From NCBI RefSeq assembly GCF_000308855.1, contig NZ_BAGM01000049.1:1-64000 (forward strand): a DNA stretch of 64,000 nt, given 5' to 3'. Below, piece by piece: positions 16,723 to 27,576 of this stretch (position 1 is the first letter of the stretch; the number at the start of each line of letters is the position of its first letter). The position numbers and the translations under genes are program-made. Origin of the DNA: Nocardia veterana NBRC 100344 (GTDB taxonomy: Bacteria; Actinomycetota; Actinomycetes; Mycobacteriales; Mycobacteriaceae). The notes beneath the pieces are model-generated. The model was not told the DNA's origin, did no database searches, and was given only the letters and a program-made list of their open reading frames with translations.

Positions 16723-18000
16723 TCAGTGTTCGGTGAGGCCGAGCGCCTGCCGCACGGATCGGTCGGCGGCCTGCAGGAACGGGCAGTCGGCGAGCCGGTC
16801 CGCATCGCCGAGGTCCAGGGTCAGCTCGACGCCCGCGGCGATCCGGTAGGGCCTGCTCTCGACGACCGAGCCGAGGATGCGCCGCAGTCGCGACAGTTCG
16901 GCGCGGATCGCCACCGCGTGATCGGGATCGCCGTGCACCGCGGTACTGAGTTCGGCGACCGACATCCCGCGCCGGCCGCGCCGGTGCAGCAGCAGCAGGA
17001 TCTCCGCATGCCGCCGCGAGAGCGGTGTGCGCCAATCGGCTTCGCCGCCGGTACTGCGAACCATCGGTGGCCCGGTGAGGTCCAGGGTCATCCGGATCCG
17101 GGCGTCGCCGGGCGCGGGGCGCAACAGCCAGCCGTCGAGCAGCGGCTCCGCGACGCACAGGCCCAGGCCCGGAACCTGCACGGCCCGTTCGGCATTCGGG
17201 ACGGCGATCCGACGCGCCGGCGCCACACCGGTGGCATGGGCGACCCAGCCGTGCCGGTCGATCAGCAAGGCCGGGCCGGTCAATGCCGACAGGGTGGGCA
17301 TGGCGGTGTCGCGCAGTCGCTGCAGCCGCTCGTATTGCCGGTGCAGCAGTTGTCCCTCGGCGATCTCCACCGCGGCGCTGACCAAGGCGGTGACGGTGGG
17401 ATGCAGGGTCAGCGCGGGCCCGCTCACATCGACGACGCCGAGCAGATCACCGCTGCGCGGATCGTGCACCGGCGCGGCGGTGCAGTACCACGGATGCTGG
17501 GACTGTTCGAAGTGCTCGCCCGAAAACAGCTGCACCGGAACGGCTTCGGCGAGGGCGGTGCCGATGGCGTTGGTGCCGACGGTGGTTTCGGTCCACGTCG
17601 CACCCTCGCGGAAGCCGAGGTCGTCGGCGCGGCTGCGCACCCGGGCGGCGCCCGAGCGCCAGAGCACGATGCCGTCGGCGTCGGTGACGACCATCATCAT
17701 CTGCGAGGAATCGGCGACGGAGGTGAGGATCCGCGACAGATCGCCGATCACCTCCTGCAGCGGCGTGGCACGGCGGCGTTGCTCGATATCGTCGAGCGGC
17801 AGGATCGCGCGCGTATTCGTTCGATCCGGGGCCAGTCCGGCCGCGAGCACCCGCGACCAGGACCGGGCGACCACGGTGCGCGGGCGCAGCGGCGGCCGCC
17901 CGCCGCCGATGACCGCGTCGTGCATGCGCACGAGTTCGCGAGCGTAGCGCGGCAGATCCGTTCCGGGGGTGATCGCCTCGAAGCTGCCCACGTCGTCCAT
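16723..18000 (-). CDS. GAF/winged-helix regulator A (AcoR-like sensor, no AAA domain)
   Basis: A 425-residue regulator. An N-terminal AcoR-like segment with VVARSWSRVLAAGL precedes a GAF domain (about residues 90-215: VVTDADGIVLWRSG, TTVGTNAIGTALAE, HPWYCTAAPVHDPRSG). A central linker has another PAS-like patch. The C-terminus is a winged helix (about 335-410, SRRHAEILLLLHRRGRRGMS). The sigma-54 AAA domain of AcoR is missing, as usual in actinobacteria. It is divergent from the flavin monooxygenase gene with 139 bp between, so it is very likely its regulator. Regulator B at 22155 has the same architecture. Confidence 0.85.
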   Translation of the reverse strand: MDDVGSFEAITPGTDLPRYARELVRMHDAVIGGGRPPLRPRTVVARSWSRVLAAGLAPDRTNTRAILPLDDIEQRRRATPLQEVIGDLSRILTSVADSSQMMMVVTDADGIVLWRSGAARVRSRADDLGFREGATWTETTVGTNAIGTALAEAVPVQLFSGEHFEQSQHPWYCTAAPVHDPRSGDLLGVVDVSGPALTLHPTVTALVSAAVEIAEGQLLHRQYERLQRLRDTAMPTLSALTGPALLIDRHGWVAHATGVAPARRIAVPNAERAVQVPGLGLCVAEPLLDGWLLRPAPGDARIRMTLDLTGPPMVRSTGGEADWRTPLSRRHAEILLLLHRRGRRGMSVAELSTAVHGDPDHAVAIRAELSRLRRILGSVVESRPYRIAAGVELTLDLGDADRLADCPFLQAADRSVRQALGLTEH

Positions 18001-18059
18001 TCCTGATCCGCTCGGTGCGCGCGCCCGGCGAATCCGTGCCCGGCGCGGCGCACCGATGA

Positions 18060-18116
18060 TGCAACGCCTTGCAACGATTGTGACACCGGTTCGACTGGCG
18101 TGTGCTGTAGGTCACA
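18060..18116. promoter_or_regulatory. Repeats in the regulator A / monooxygenase divergent promoter
   Basis: Two TGCAACG copies start exactly 10 bp apart (18060 and 18070), one helical turn. They are followed by TGTGAC at 18079 and its complement GTCACA at 18111. These stand in the region where regulator A and the monooxygenase promoter meet and are candidate activator sites. Confidence 0.45.
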
Positions 18117-18139
18117 GATCTTCGTGGAAGGAGTATCCG

Positions 18140-19966
18140 ATGACCCGGACATTGGAACCGGTGGCGGCGCAGTCCGACGGCGCGGGGCCGCAGCAGCGCG
18201 TCGAAATATGGCTGCGTGAGTTCGAATCCGCGCTGGTCGCGCGCGATATCGAGGCCGCGGCCGGGATGTTCGCGCTCGACAGCTTCTGGCGGGACCTGGT
18301 CGCTTTCACCTGGAATATCAAGACCGTCGAGGGCCGGGACGGGGTGGCCGACATGTTGCGCGCCCGCCTGGCCGACACCGACCCGCGCGGATTCCACACC
18401 ACCGAACCGGCCACCGAGGAGGGCGGTGTGATCACGGCGTGGATCGCTTTCGACACCGCGGTGGGGCGCGCCGCGGGCCATCTCCGCCTCACCGACGAGG
18501 GTGCCTGGACCCTGCTCACCAGCCTGCGTGAATTGACCGGGCACGAGGAGAACAAGGGGCCGCGGCGGCCGAAAGGCGCCGAGCACGGGGCTAATCGGGA
18601 CCGGATCACCTGGTCCGAGCAGCGCGAGCGCGAGGAGCGCGAACTCGGATACACCAGGCAGCCGTACGTCGTGGTCGTGGGCGGCGGCCAGGGCGGTATC
18701 GCGCTCGGCGCCCGGCTGCGGCAGCTGGGGGTGCCGGCCCTGGTGATCGACAAGCACGATCGGCCCGGCGATCAGTGGCGCAAGCGCTACAAGTCGCTGT
18801 GCCTGCACGACCCGGTCTGGTACGACCACCTGCCGTATCTGCCGTTCCCGGACAACTGGCCGGTGTTCACGCCGAAGGACAAGATCGGCGACTGGCTGGA
18901 GATGTACACCCGGGTGATGGAGGTGCCGTACTGGTCGAAGACGACCTGCACCTCGGCGGCCTACGACGAAAGCACCGGCGAGTGGATGGTGCACGTCGAG
19001 CGCGACGGCGAGCCGGTGGTGCTGCGGCCGCGGCAGCTGGTGCTCGCCACCGGGATGTCCGGCAAGCCGAATATCCCGAATTTTCCGGGCATGGACCGCT
19101 TCCGGGGTGAACAGCAGCATTCGAGCGAGCATCCGGGGCCGGACGCGTACGCCGGGAAGCGGGTCGTGGTCATCGGCTCGAACAACTCGGCGCACGACAT
19201 CTGTGCCGCCCTGTGGGAGGTGGGCGCGCACGTCACCATGGTGCAGCGGTCCTCCACCCATATCGTGCGGTCGGATTCGCTGATGGAGCTCGGGCTGGGT
19301 GATCTGTATTCGGAACGGGCGCTGGCCGCCGGAATCACCACCGACAAAGCCGATCTGATCTTCGCCTCGCTGCCGTATCGGATCATGCACCGATTCCAGA
19401 TCCCGATCTACGACGCCATCCGCGAACGCGACGCCGAATTCTACGACCGATTGGCGAAGGCCGGCTTCCAATTGGACTGGGGTGACGACGGTTCCGGCCT
19501 GTTCCTGAAGTATCTGCGCCGCGGCTCCGGCTACTACATCGACGTCGGCGCCAGTGAATTGATCGCGAACGGCGATATCGCGTTGGCGCACGGGCAGGTT
19601 CGGGAATTGACCGAGGATGCCGTCGTTCTCGACGACGGGACCGAACTGCCCGCGGATCTGGTGGTCTACGCGACCGGATACGGCTCGATGAACGGCTGGG
19701 CAGCCGATCTGATCGGCCAGGAGGTCGCCGACAAGGTCGGTAAATGCTGGGGATACGGCTCGGGTACCACGAAGGACCCCGGCCCGTTCGAAGGGGAGCT
19801 GCGCAATATGTGGAAGCCGACCCAGCAGGAGGGCCTGTGGTTCCACGGCGGCAATCTGCATCAGTCGCGCCACTATTCGCTGTATCTGGCGCTGCAGTTG
19901 AAGGCGCGGTACGAGGGCATCCCGACCCCGGTGTACGGCCTGCAGGAAGTGCATCACCTGAGCTGA
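18140..19966 (+). CDS. Flavin-containing monooxygenase with N-terminal SnoaL-like domain
   Basis: A 608-residue protein, ATG at 18140 behind GGAAGGAG. Residues about 20-140 are a SnoaL/NTF2-like domain. Residues about 170-600 are a two-dinucleotide-fold flavoprotein: FAD motif VVVVGGGQGGIALGARLRQ, NADPH motif VVVIGSNNSAHDICAALWE, and a variant of the FMO/BVMO fingerprint, FRGEQQHSSEHPGP, which exactly matches neither the FMO nor the Baeyer-Villiger form. It would insert one oxygen into a small organic substrate. Divergent GAF regulator A and the nearby acetyl-CoA synthetase suggest catabolism of a ketone or alcohol toward acetate, which is inference. Confidence 0.87.
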   Translation: MTRTLEPVAAQSDGAGPQQRVEIWLREFESALVARDIEAAAGMFALDSFWRDLVAFTWNIKTVEGRDGVADMLRARLADTDPRGFHTTEPATEEGGVITAWIAFDTAVGRAAGHLRLTDEGAWTLLTSLRELTGHEENKGPRRPKGAEHGANRDRITWSEQREREERELGYTRQPYVVVVGGGQGGIALGARLRQLGVPALVIDKHDRPGDQWRKRYKSLCLHDPVWYDHLPYLPFPDNWPVFTPKDKIGDWLEMYTRVMEVPYWSKTTCTSAAYDESTGEWMVHVERDGEPVVLRPRQLVLATGMSGKPNIPNFPGMDRFRGEQQHSSEHPGPDAYAGKRVVVIGSNNSAHDICAALWEVGAHVTMVQRSSTHIVRSDSLMELGLGDLYSERALAAGITTDKADLIFASLPYRIMHRFQIPIYDAIRERDAEFYDRLAKAGFQLDWGDDGSGLFLKYLRRGSGYYIDVGASELIANGDIALAHGQVRELTEDAVVLDDGTELPADLVVYATGYGSMNGWAADLIGQEVADKVGKCWGYGSGTTKDPGPFEGELRNMWKPTQQEGLWFHGGNLHQSRHYSLYLALQLKARYEGIPTPVYGLQEVHHLS

Positions 19967-19972
19967 GAAGCC

Positions 19973-20005
19973 CGGCCGGGCCGTTCGCGTCGAACGGCCC
20001 GGCCG
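19973..20005 (+). terminator. Stem-loop terminator of the monooxygenase gene
   Basis: A perfect 15-bp stem (CGGCCGGGCCGTTCG and complement) with loop CGT starts 7 bp after the stop codon. Confidence 0.8.
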
Positions 20006-20079
20006 ATCCGGAACATGCTGTAGGAGAAAAGTTTTCGTGAGGTGAACGGCCGATGATGTCCGCGACGCCCACGGCGAAG

Positions 20080-20115
20080 AACCCCGCCGCACCCGATGAC
20101 GTGTGCGGCGGGGTT
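20080..20115. terminator. Stem-loop terminator of the acetyl-CoA synthetase gene
   Basis: A perfect 13-bp stem (AACCCCGCCGCAC and complement) with a 10-nt loop lies just downstream of the convergent acs stop at 20131. Confidence 0.78.
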
Positions 20116-20130
20116 CGTTCGGGCCGTCGC

Positions 20131-22062
<1,932 letters not shown>

Positions 22063-22154
22063 GGCGGCAGTGTGGTGCGCCGGGGTTGGCAAGTGGTTGA
22101 GGCGGCGATCCGGCCGGACGAGATGCAGTTGTGGAAAGGGCGGAGCAGACGACG

Positions 22155-23384
22155 ATGAACGACACCAGCACGCTGGCCCGGCGACGGGCTGCCCTGGAGG
22201 ACGAGTGGGCGCGATGGGTCCGCACCGCGGGCGCGCCGCCCGCGGACGACCGGAAAGCCTTGGGCCGGATCATGATACGGCCTGAGGTGAGCCGATCGTG
22301 GCACCGTTCGCTGCGGTCGGTCGATCCGGCACGCGACAGCGCACCGGGCGACGACTCCGATATCGGCGCACGCTGGCTCGAGTCGCCGCTGTACCGTCCG
22401 GTCACCGAGCTGGCCGACCAATTGCGCGGCATCGCCGAGGACGCCGGTTTCGTCGCGGCCGTCACCGATGCGGACGGGACGATTCTGTGGTCGTGCGGCG
22501 GTCCGGTGATGCGCCGCCGCGCCGAACGGGTGAACTTCGCGCCCGGCGGGCGGTGGGGCGAGCCGCACATGGGTACCAACGCCCTGTCGCTGGCCCTGCG
22601 CACCGGGCGGCCCAGCACCGTGTTCTCGGCCGAACACCTCGTCGCGGCGCTGCACGGCTGGGTCTGCTACTGCGCGCCGATCCACGGCGCCGACGGGCGC
22701 CGGTTGGGTTCGCTGGATCTGTCCTCGACGTGGGACCGCACCCATCCGCTCGCGATGGCGACGGTGCAGTCGCTGGTGACCGCGATCGAGAATCGGTTGT
22801 GCACCCTCGCGCCGCCCGCGGGTGGGCTCCGGCTGACCTGCCTCGGCGCCGGCCGGGTGACACGGGACGGGCACCCGATCCGCCTGCGGCCCCGGCAGAT
22901 CGAGATCCTCACGTTGCTCGCGCTCGAGCCCGGCGGCTTCACGCCCGAGCGGCTGCATTACGCGATCTACGGTGAGCGCCCGATCGTCTCCAGCACGCTC
23001 AAGGCCGACGTCTCCCACCTCCGGCGCGCGACCGAGGCGGCCATCGCCAACCGCGTCTACCGGTTGACGACACCGCTTCGCTGCGATGCGGCCGATCTGC
23101 GCACCGCGCTGGAGGCGGGTGACGCCGAGGCGGCGCTGCGGCTCTATCGTGGCCCGCTGCTTCCGGATTCGGAGACTCCCGGCATCGTGCAGTGGCGGGA
23201 GCATCTCGATGTCGCCGTGCGCACGGCCGTCCTGTCCAGCGGCGATCCGGGTCATGCCCTCGCACTGGGTGAGCGCATGCCCGCCGATATCGAGATCCAC
23301 GAGCGCGCACTGGAACTACTACCCCCCGACGACGGCCGACGGGCGGTCGCCGCAGCGCGACTGCATACCGCGCTGCGGGGCTAG
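22155..23384 (+). CDS. GAF/winged-helix regulator B
   Basis: A 409-residue regulator from ATG 22155; a GTG at 22131 is an alternative. It has the same order as regulator A: an N-terminal IRPEVSRSWHRSL segment, a GAF domain (about 90-205, VTDADGTILWSCGG, MGTNALSLALRTG, GWVCYCAPIHGADG), and a C-terminal winged helix (about 245-320, RLRPRQIEILTLLALEPGGF). A helical tail follows. Divergent from acetyl-CoA synthetase with 92 bp between starts, it is the likely regulator of acetate activation. The GAF domain probably binds a small catabolite. Confidence 0.83.
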   Translation: MNDTSTLARRRAALEDEWARWVRTAGAPPADDRKALGRIMIRPEVSRSWHRSLRSVDPARDSAPGDDSDIGARWLESPLYRPVTELADQLRGIAEDAGFVAAVTDADGTILWSCGGPVMRRRAERVNFAPGGRWGEPHMGTNALSLALRTGRPSTVFSAEHLVAALHGWVCYCAPIHGADGRRLGSLDLSSTWDRTHPLAMATVQSLVTAIENRLCTLAPPAGGLRLTCLGAGRVTRDGHPIRLRPRQIEILTLLALEPGGFTPERLHYAIYGERPIVSSTLKADVSHLRRATEAAIANRVYRLTTPLRCDAADLRTALEAGDAEAALRLYRGPLLPDSETPGIVQWREHLDVAVRTAVLSSGDPGHALALGERMPADIEIHERALELLPPDDGRRAVAAARLHTALRG

Positions 23385-23394
23385 CGGGTCGCCG

Positions 23395-23423
23395 CGGTCC
23401 GGCCGGGTGCACCGGCCGGACCG
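23395..23423. terminator. Bidirectional stem-loop terminator
   Basis: A perfect 12-bp stem (CGGTCCGGCCGG and complement) with a 5-nt loop lies between the convergent regulator B and MFS-fusion genes. Confidence 0.78.
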
Positions 23424-23442
23424 ATCTCGTCCGAAGCGCGGA

Positions 23443-25725
23443 CTATTCGGCGGAATGCCGGGCCGCGAGGTGCGCGGCGAAACCGGATTCGTCCGAACGG
23501 GCGTGTCCCAGTTCGATATTCAGCTCCTCGGCCGCGGTGCCCACCACGACCGGAGTGTGCACCGGTGCGTATCCGCTGGCCACCACCGTGTAGGTGCCGT
23601 CGTGCAGGCCGGCGAAGCTGTAACCGCCGTCGGGGCCGGTCACCATGGTGTCGACGACGTTGCCGTCCCAGTCGGTGAGGGTGACGAGGGCATCGGCGAG
23701 CGGGCGGCCGTCGCGCCCGCGCACCACGCCGTGTAACCGAGCGCACGGACGCAGGGCCACGTCGAGGCGGGCGAGGCCGCTGTGGCCGGCCCGCACGTGG
23801 CGGGCGGTCGGGTGAAAACCGTTGGCACTCACGGCGATCGTGACATCCGCTGCGGGCAGTTCGGCCAGTGTGAACTCCCCGTCGGCGGCGGTGGTGGTGG
23901 AGGCGAGGATGTCACCGCTGCCGTCGAGGGCCGACACCCGGGCGTTCGCGACCGGGGTGCCGTCGTCGGTTCGGGATACGGTTCCGGCCGGACCGGCCGG
24001 CGCGGTCAGGGTGATGTCGCAGGGCGTCGGGCGTTCGGTCAGCTGCACGGCGGACGCGTCCGGGTGGCGGCCGTCGACCGAGGCGATCAGGACGTAGGAA
24101 CCGGGTTCGGGGGCGGTCAGTTCGAAACGGCCCTCGGCATCCGACAGCGCTCGGCCGATCTGGCGGCCCGACATCGAGATCAGGGTCAGCACGGCATGGG
24201 GCAGGGCGTCGCCGCGGGTGTCGTGGACTCGGCCGACGACGATCGGACCGGAACCGGCGCCGACGCGCGTGAGCTGGATGGGCCGCGGGCCGCGCTCGGT
24301 ATTCCGCTCGACCGCGGACCCGGCCGCCACGGCGCGTCGTCCCGGGATGAACGTCGCGACCAGCGCACCTGCGACGGCGACGCCACATCCGATCAGCAGC
24401 GACACCCGGAAGCCGTTCTCGCTGGGCACCGCATGCCCGCCCAGCGACAGCGTCATCTGCGCCAGAACCGCGCCGACCACGGCCGCCGCCACCGAGGTGC
24501 CGATCGAACGGACCAGGGTGTTGAAACTGTTGGCGGCGGCGGTTTCCGACAGCGGCACGGCGGCCATCACCAGGGCGGGCATGGCGCCGTAGGCGAAGCC
24601 GACGCCGATGTTGATGATCAACGTCACGACCAGCAGGCCCCAGGTGCTGCCCATGAGCGCCATCGACGAGCCGTATCCGGCCGCGATGACCACGCAGCCG
24701 ACGATGAGGGTGAGCTTCGGCCCGCTCCGCGCCGAGAGTTCGGCACCGACGGGGGACACCAGCATCATCATCAGTCCGGCCGGTGCCATCCACAGGCCCA
24801 TCGCCATCATGGATTGGCCGAGGCCGTAGCCGGTGGCCTTCGGTAGCTGCAGCAGCTGCGGTACCACCAGCGACTGGGCGTACATCGCCATGCCGACGAC
24901 CATCGAGGCGGCGTTGGTGAGCAGCACCTGCGGGCGCGCGGTCACCCGCAGATCGACGAGCGGGTTGCGGACCGCCAACTCCCACCAGCCCCACAGCAGC
25001 AGCACGACGACCGCCGCGGCGAACAATCCGAGGGTCAGCCCGCTGCTCCACCCCCAGCTCGAGCCCTTCGAAACCGCCAGCAGCAGACAGACCAGTCCGG
25101 AGCCCACCCCCAGCGCGCCGAGCACATCGAACCGGCCCGCGGCAGCGGGGCTCGCCGCGGTGGCGGGAATGACCGTGACGATCAGCAGACCGATCGCCGC
25201 GGCCAGGCCGGCCATGGTCCAGAACAGCACGCGCCAATTCGAATACTGGATCACCGCCGCCGCCATCGGCAGCCCCAGCGCACCGCCGATACCGAGCGAG
25301 GAACTGATCAGCGCGATACCGGACCCGAGTCGTTCCCGGGGCAGCAGGTCACGCAGGGCCGCGATTCCGACGGGCACGATGCCGGCGCTCATTCCCTGCA
25401 GCCCGCGGCCGACGATCATCGGCCACAGCGACGAGGACAGCGCGCAGATGACCGAACCGGCCAGCAACGGCACGGTCGAGCCCAGCAGGACCGGACGCTT
25501 GCCGTAGAGATCACCCAGCCGTCCCGACACCGGGGTGGTGACCGCCGAGGCCAGCAGGCTCACGGTCACCACCCAGGTGGCATCGGCCGCGCTGGTGTGC
25601 AGCAGTTGCGGGAGCTGGCCCAGTAACGGCACGACCACCGTCTGCGTCAGCGAGACGACGATGCCGGCGAAGGCCAGCACCGCCAGGATCGCGCCGGAAC
25701 GCCCGGCGGTTCGTGCTTTCTCCAC
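23443..25725 (-). CDS. MFS (DHA2) transporter fused to three carboxypeptidase-regulatory-like repeats
   Basis: A 760-residue protein. Residues about 10-470 are a 14-helix DHA2-type drug/proton antiporter: SGRLGDLYGKRPVLLGS is motif A, and GRGLQGMSAGIVPVGIAAL and LGIGGALGLPMAAAV resemble motifs B and C. Residues about 490-745 hold three beta-sandwich repeats of the carboxypeptidase-regulatory/Cna-B type, each with a G-x-V-x-D/G-x-x-G-x-P/L-x-x-A start and a DGxF/Y-x-x-x-x-L turn (ALSDAEGRFELTAPEPGSY, TAADGEFTLAELPA, TGPDGGYSFAGLHDGTY). Such repeats usually sit outside the membrane; in a 14-helix DHA2 protein the C-terminus would be expected in the cytoplasm, so their role is unclear. Confidence 0.88.
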   Translation of the reverse strand: MEKARTAGRSGAILAVLAFAGIVVSLTQTVVVPLLGQLPQLLHTSAADATWVVTVSLLASAVTTPVSGRLGDLYGKRPVLLGSTVPLLAGSVICALSSSLWPMIVGRGLQGMSAGIVPVGIAALRDLLPRERLGSGIALISSSLGIGGALGLPMAAAVIQYSNWRVLFWTMAGLAAAIGLLIVTVIPATAASPAAAGRFDVLGALGVGSGLVCLLLAVSKGSSWGWSSGLTLGLFAAAVVVLLLWGWWELAVRNPLVDLRVTARPQVLLTNAASMVVGMAMYAQSLVVPQLLQLPKATGYGLGQSMMAMGLWMAPAGLMMMLVSPVGAELSARSGPKLTLIVGCVVIAAGYGSSMALMGSTWGLLVVTLIINIGVGFAYGAMPALVMAAVPLSETAAANSFNTLVRSIGTSVAAAVVGAVLAQMTLSLGGHAVPSENGFRVSLLIGCGVAVAGALVATFIPGRRAVAAGSAVERNTERGPRPIQLTRVGAGSGPIVVGRVHDTRGDALPHAVLTLISMSGRQIGRALSDAEGRFELTAPEPGSYVLIASVDGRHPDASAVQLTERPTPCDITLTAPAGPAGTVSRTDDGTPVANARVSALDGSGDILASTTTAADGEFTLAELPAADVTIAVSANGFHPTARHVRAGHSGLARLDVALRPCARLHGVVRGRDGRPLADALVTLTDWDGNVVDTMVTGPDGGYSFAGLHDGTYTVVASGYAPVHTPVVVGTAAEELNIELGHARSDESGFAAHLAARHSAE

Positions 25726-25756
25726 GCCCTACTCCTCGAACGGTGCTACCGGTGTT

Positions 25757-25785
25757 TGCATAGTACATATCAAATGCATCATGCA
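25757..25785. promoter_or_regulatory. Imperfect inverted repeat upstream of the MFS fusion gene
   Basis: TGCATAGTACAT and ATGCATCATGCA are complementary at 9 of 12 positions around a 5-bp spacer. The element is AT-rich, lies 32 bp before the MFS start and resembles a TetR- or MarR-type operator. No regulator gene of those types is adjacent. Confidence 0.4.
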
Positions 25786-25948
25786 CATTCGCTGCCGTCC
25801 GCTCGTACGCTCACCGGGCCTTGTGGTCGATACCGATAGCGGGTGCGCACGCGTCGTGAGATCCGAGTGATCCCGGCCGGACCGCGGTGCCGGGCCGGGC
25901 CTCGGGCTATGGTGTGCCTGCGTCGGGCGGACTTCACAAAGGGGCACA

Positions 25949-26176
25949 GTGGTTTTCAGTGCGGCAACCGGGCAGCACGGGTGGCCCCGCCGAACAACGG
26001 CACACGCCGGTGCCCGCTGCGCCGCGGACGCGATCGCCGGCTCGGCGGCGCGTTTCATGCCGGTGCCGACGACCGGGGATATCGTTGTGCCCGGCGGGTC
26101 CTTCGAACCCGGTCTCGGCTCCAGCCATTACCGCCGGCGCGACCGGCCGTTCGATCTGTTGCGGAGGTTGTCGTGA
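25949..26176 (+). CDS. Small hypothetical protein translationally coupled to the lipase
   Basis: A 75-residue frame from GTG at 25949, preceded by AAAGGGG. It ends in TGA inside the sequence GTGA, whose GTG (26173) starts the lipase gene. This 4-bp overlap, the ribosome site and a high third-position GC content support a real gene. The product has no signal peptide or family I recognise; it holds GDIVVPGGSFEPGLGSSHYR near the C-terminus. It could be a coupling leader rather than a functional protein. Confidence 0.5.
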   Translation: MVFSAATGQHGWPRRTTAHAGARCAADAIAGSAARFMPVPTTGDIVVPGGSFEPGLGSSHYRRRDRPFDLLRRLS

Positions 26177-27549
26177 AACAAGCCCGGACGCTGATGCTCG
26201 TCGTGCTCGCGGCCTGCGCCCTGCTGGTGTCGATGACGGTGCACCCGGCGGCGGCCCGCGCCGACGACGGTCCGGCGCCGACCGATTCGACCGAATGGCA
26301 GCAGTGGATCGACCGGACGATCCCGGCACCGAATCTGCCACCCGCGCCCTCGCCGCCCTATACCGAACTGCGCCCGGAACTCGCCGCACTGTGGCGTTCG
26401 GTGCTGTCGCCGGCCGCGGGCGATCCGCTGTTCGATCAGTGGCCGGCCGGACTCGACGCGCTGCGTCCCGGTGATCCGATCGAGGTCCGCGATGTGACGG
26501 CCACCGCCGCGCTGCTCGCGGTCGTGCCGATCGCGCGCGCCCTGCTGCTGAAATTCCGGTCCACCAGCGCGACCGGCAAACCCTCGTTCGGCACGGCGAC
26601 CCTGCTGATTCCCGCCGCGGCGTGGACCGGTCCGGGACAACGGCCGGTGCTGGTCAACGCCATCCCGATCAATTCGCTCGGCCTGCGCTGCACGCCCGGT
26701 TACGCGTTGGCACACGGGCTACATCCGAAATTCAGTGCGGGCGACCTGTTTCCGCCCACCACCTGGTGGGGGCTCGCCCACGGCTACGGCGTCCTGATTC
26801 CCGATCACGAGGGCCCGTGGATGTCCTACGCGGAACCACATGTCGCCGGACATGTGATCCTGGATGCGATGCGCGCGGTGCGCGCGGTCGAGCCGAAGAC
26901 GTTGGGGGACAGCAAGTTCGCGATCGGCGGCTATTCCGGTGGCGCGATCGCGGCCTATGCCGCGGATATGCTGCTCGGCGAGTACGCGCCCGAACTGTCG
27001 GGCGCGCTGGCCGGAGTGTCGGTGGGCGGGCTGGTCACCGATTACCGCGAGGTCGCCCATCATTTCGACGGCAACATCGCCTCGGGAATCCTGATGGTGG
27101 TCGCGCTGGCCTTCGCGCGAGAACATCCCGAACTGCTGGATCAGCTCAATCATCTCGGGGCGTGGCTGGCCACATCCCCGGTGAAGGACACCTGTGGCGA
27201 CAGCAACGGCCCGCTGGGCGTGACCGGGGTGCCGATCGAGGTGGCGACCGATACCGCCCATCCGCTGGACACCGACGCGGCCCGCGCGCTGTTCGCCGCG
27301 ACCGATCTGCGGGACCGCACATCGGCTGCGCCGCTGTACATCTACCACGGCAACTTCGACATCTGGATTCCCGAAGCCGAATCCACCGATCTGTTCCGCC
27401 GGCAGTGTGCCCGGGGCGTACCGGCGGTGTTCCGCAGTGTTCTCGGCGAACACTCCATCACCCTGATGGCGGGATTCCCGGGCGCGATCGACTGGCTCGA
27501 TCAGCGTTTGCGCGGACTCCCCGCACCCGACGAATGCCCTGCGCGCTGA
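26173..27549 (+). CDS. Secreted lipase (LIP family)
   Basis: A 458-residue exported hydrolase read from GTG at 26173. The signal peptide is KQARTLMLVVLAACALLVSM, cleaved near AARADDG. The alpha/beta-hydrolase nucleophile is in AIGGYSGGAIAAYAAD, the likely Asp in HGNFDIWIPEAES, and the His in LGEHSITLMAG. The layout matches the secretory lipase family of actinobacteria and Candida, which act on triglycerides or related esters. Two Cys (LRCTPGY, KDTCGDSNG) may form a disulfide. It is coupled to the preceding 75-residue gene. Confidence 0.87.
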   Translation: MKQARTLMLVVLAACALLVSMTVHPAAARADDGPAPTDSTEWQQWIDRTIPAPNLPPAPSPPYTELRPELAALWRSVLSPAAGDPLFDQWPAGLDALRPGDPIEVRDVTATAALLAVVPIARALLLKFRSTSATGKPSFGTATLLIPAAAWTGPGQRPVLVNAIPINSLGLRCTPGYALAHGLHPKFSAGDLFPPTTWWGLAHGYGVLIPDHEGPWMSYAEPHVAGHVILDAMRAVRAVEPKTLGDSKFAIGGYSGGAIAAYAADMLLGEYAPELSGALAGVSVGGLVTDYREVAHHFDGNIASGILMVVALAFAREHPELLDQLNHLGAWLATSPVKDTCGDSNGPLGVTGVPIEVATDTAHPLDTDAARALFAATDLRDRTSAAPLYIYHGNFDIWIPEAESTDLFRRQCARGVPAVFRSVLGEHSITLMAGFPGAIDWLDQRLRGLPAPDECPAR

Positions 27550-27576
27550 AACCGCTGCCGCGCAACGGTTCCGGCC

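Noticed and set aside
17447-20092. 881-residue open frame on the minus strand across the monooxygenase gene
   Set aside because: It is the antisense shadow of a well-supported flavoprotein gene; the product is low-complexity and Arg/His-rich with no domain.
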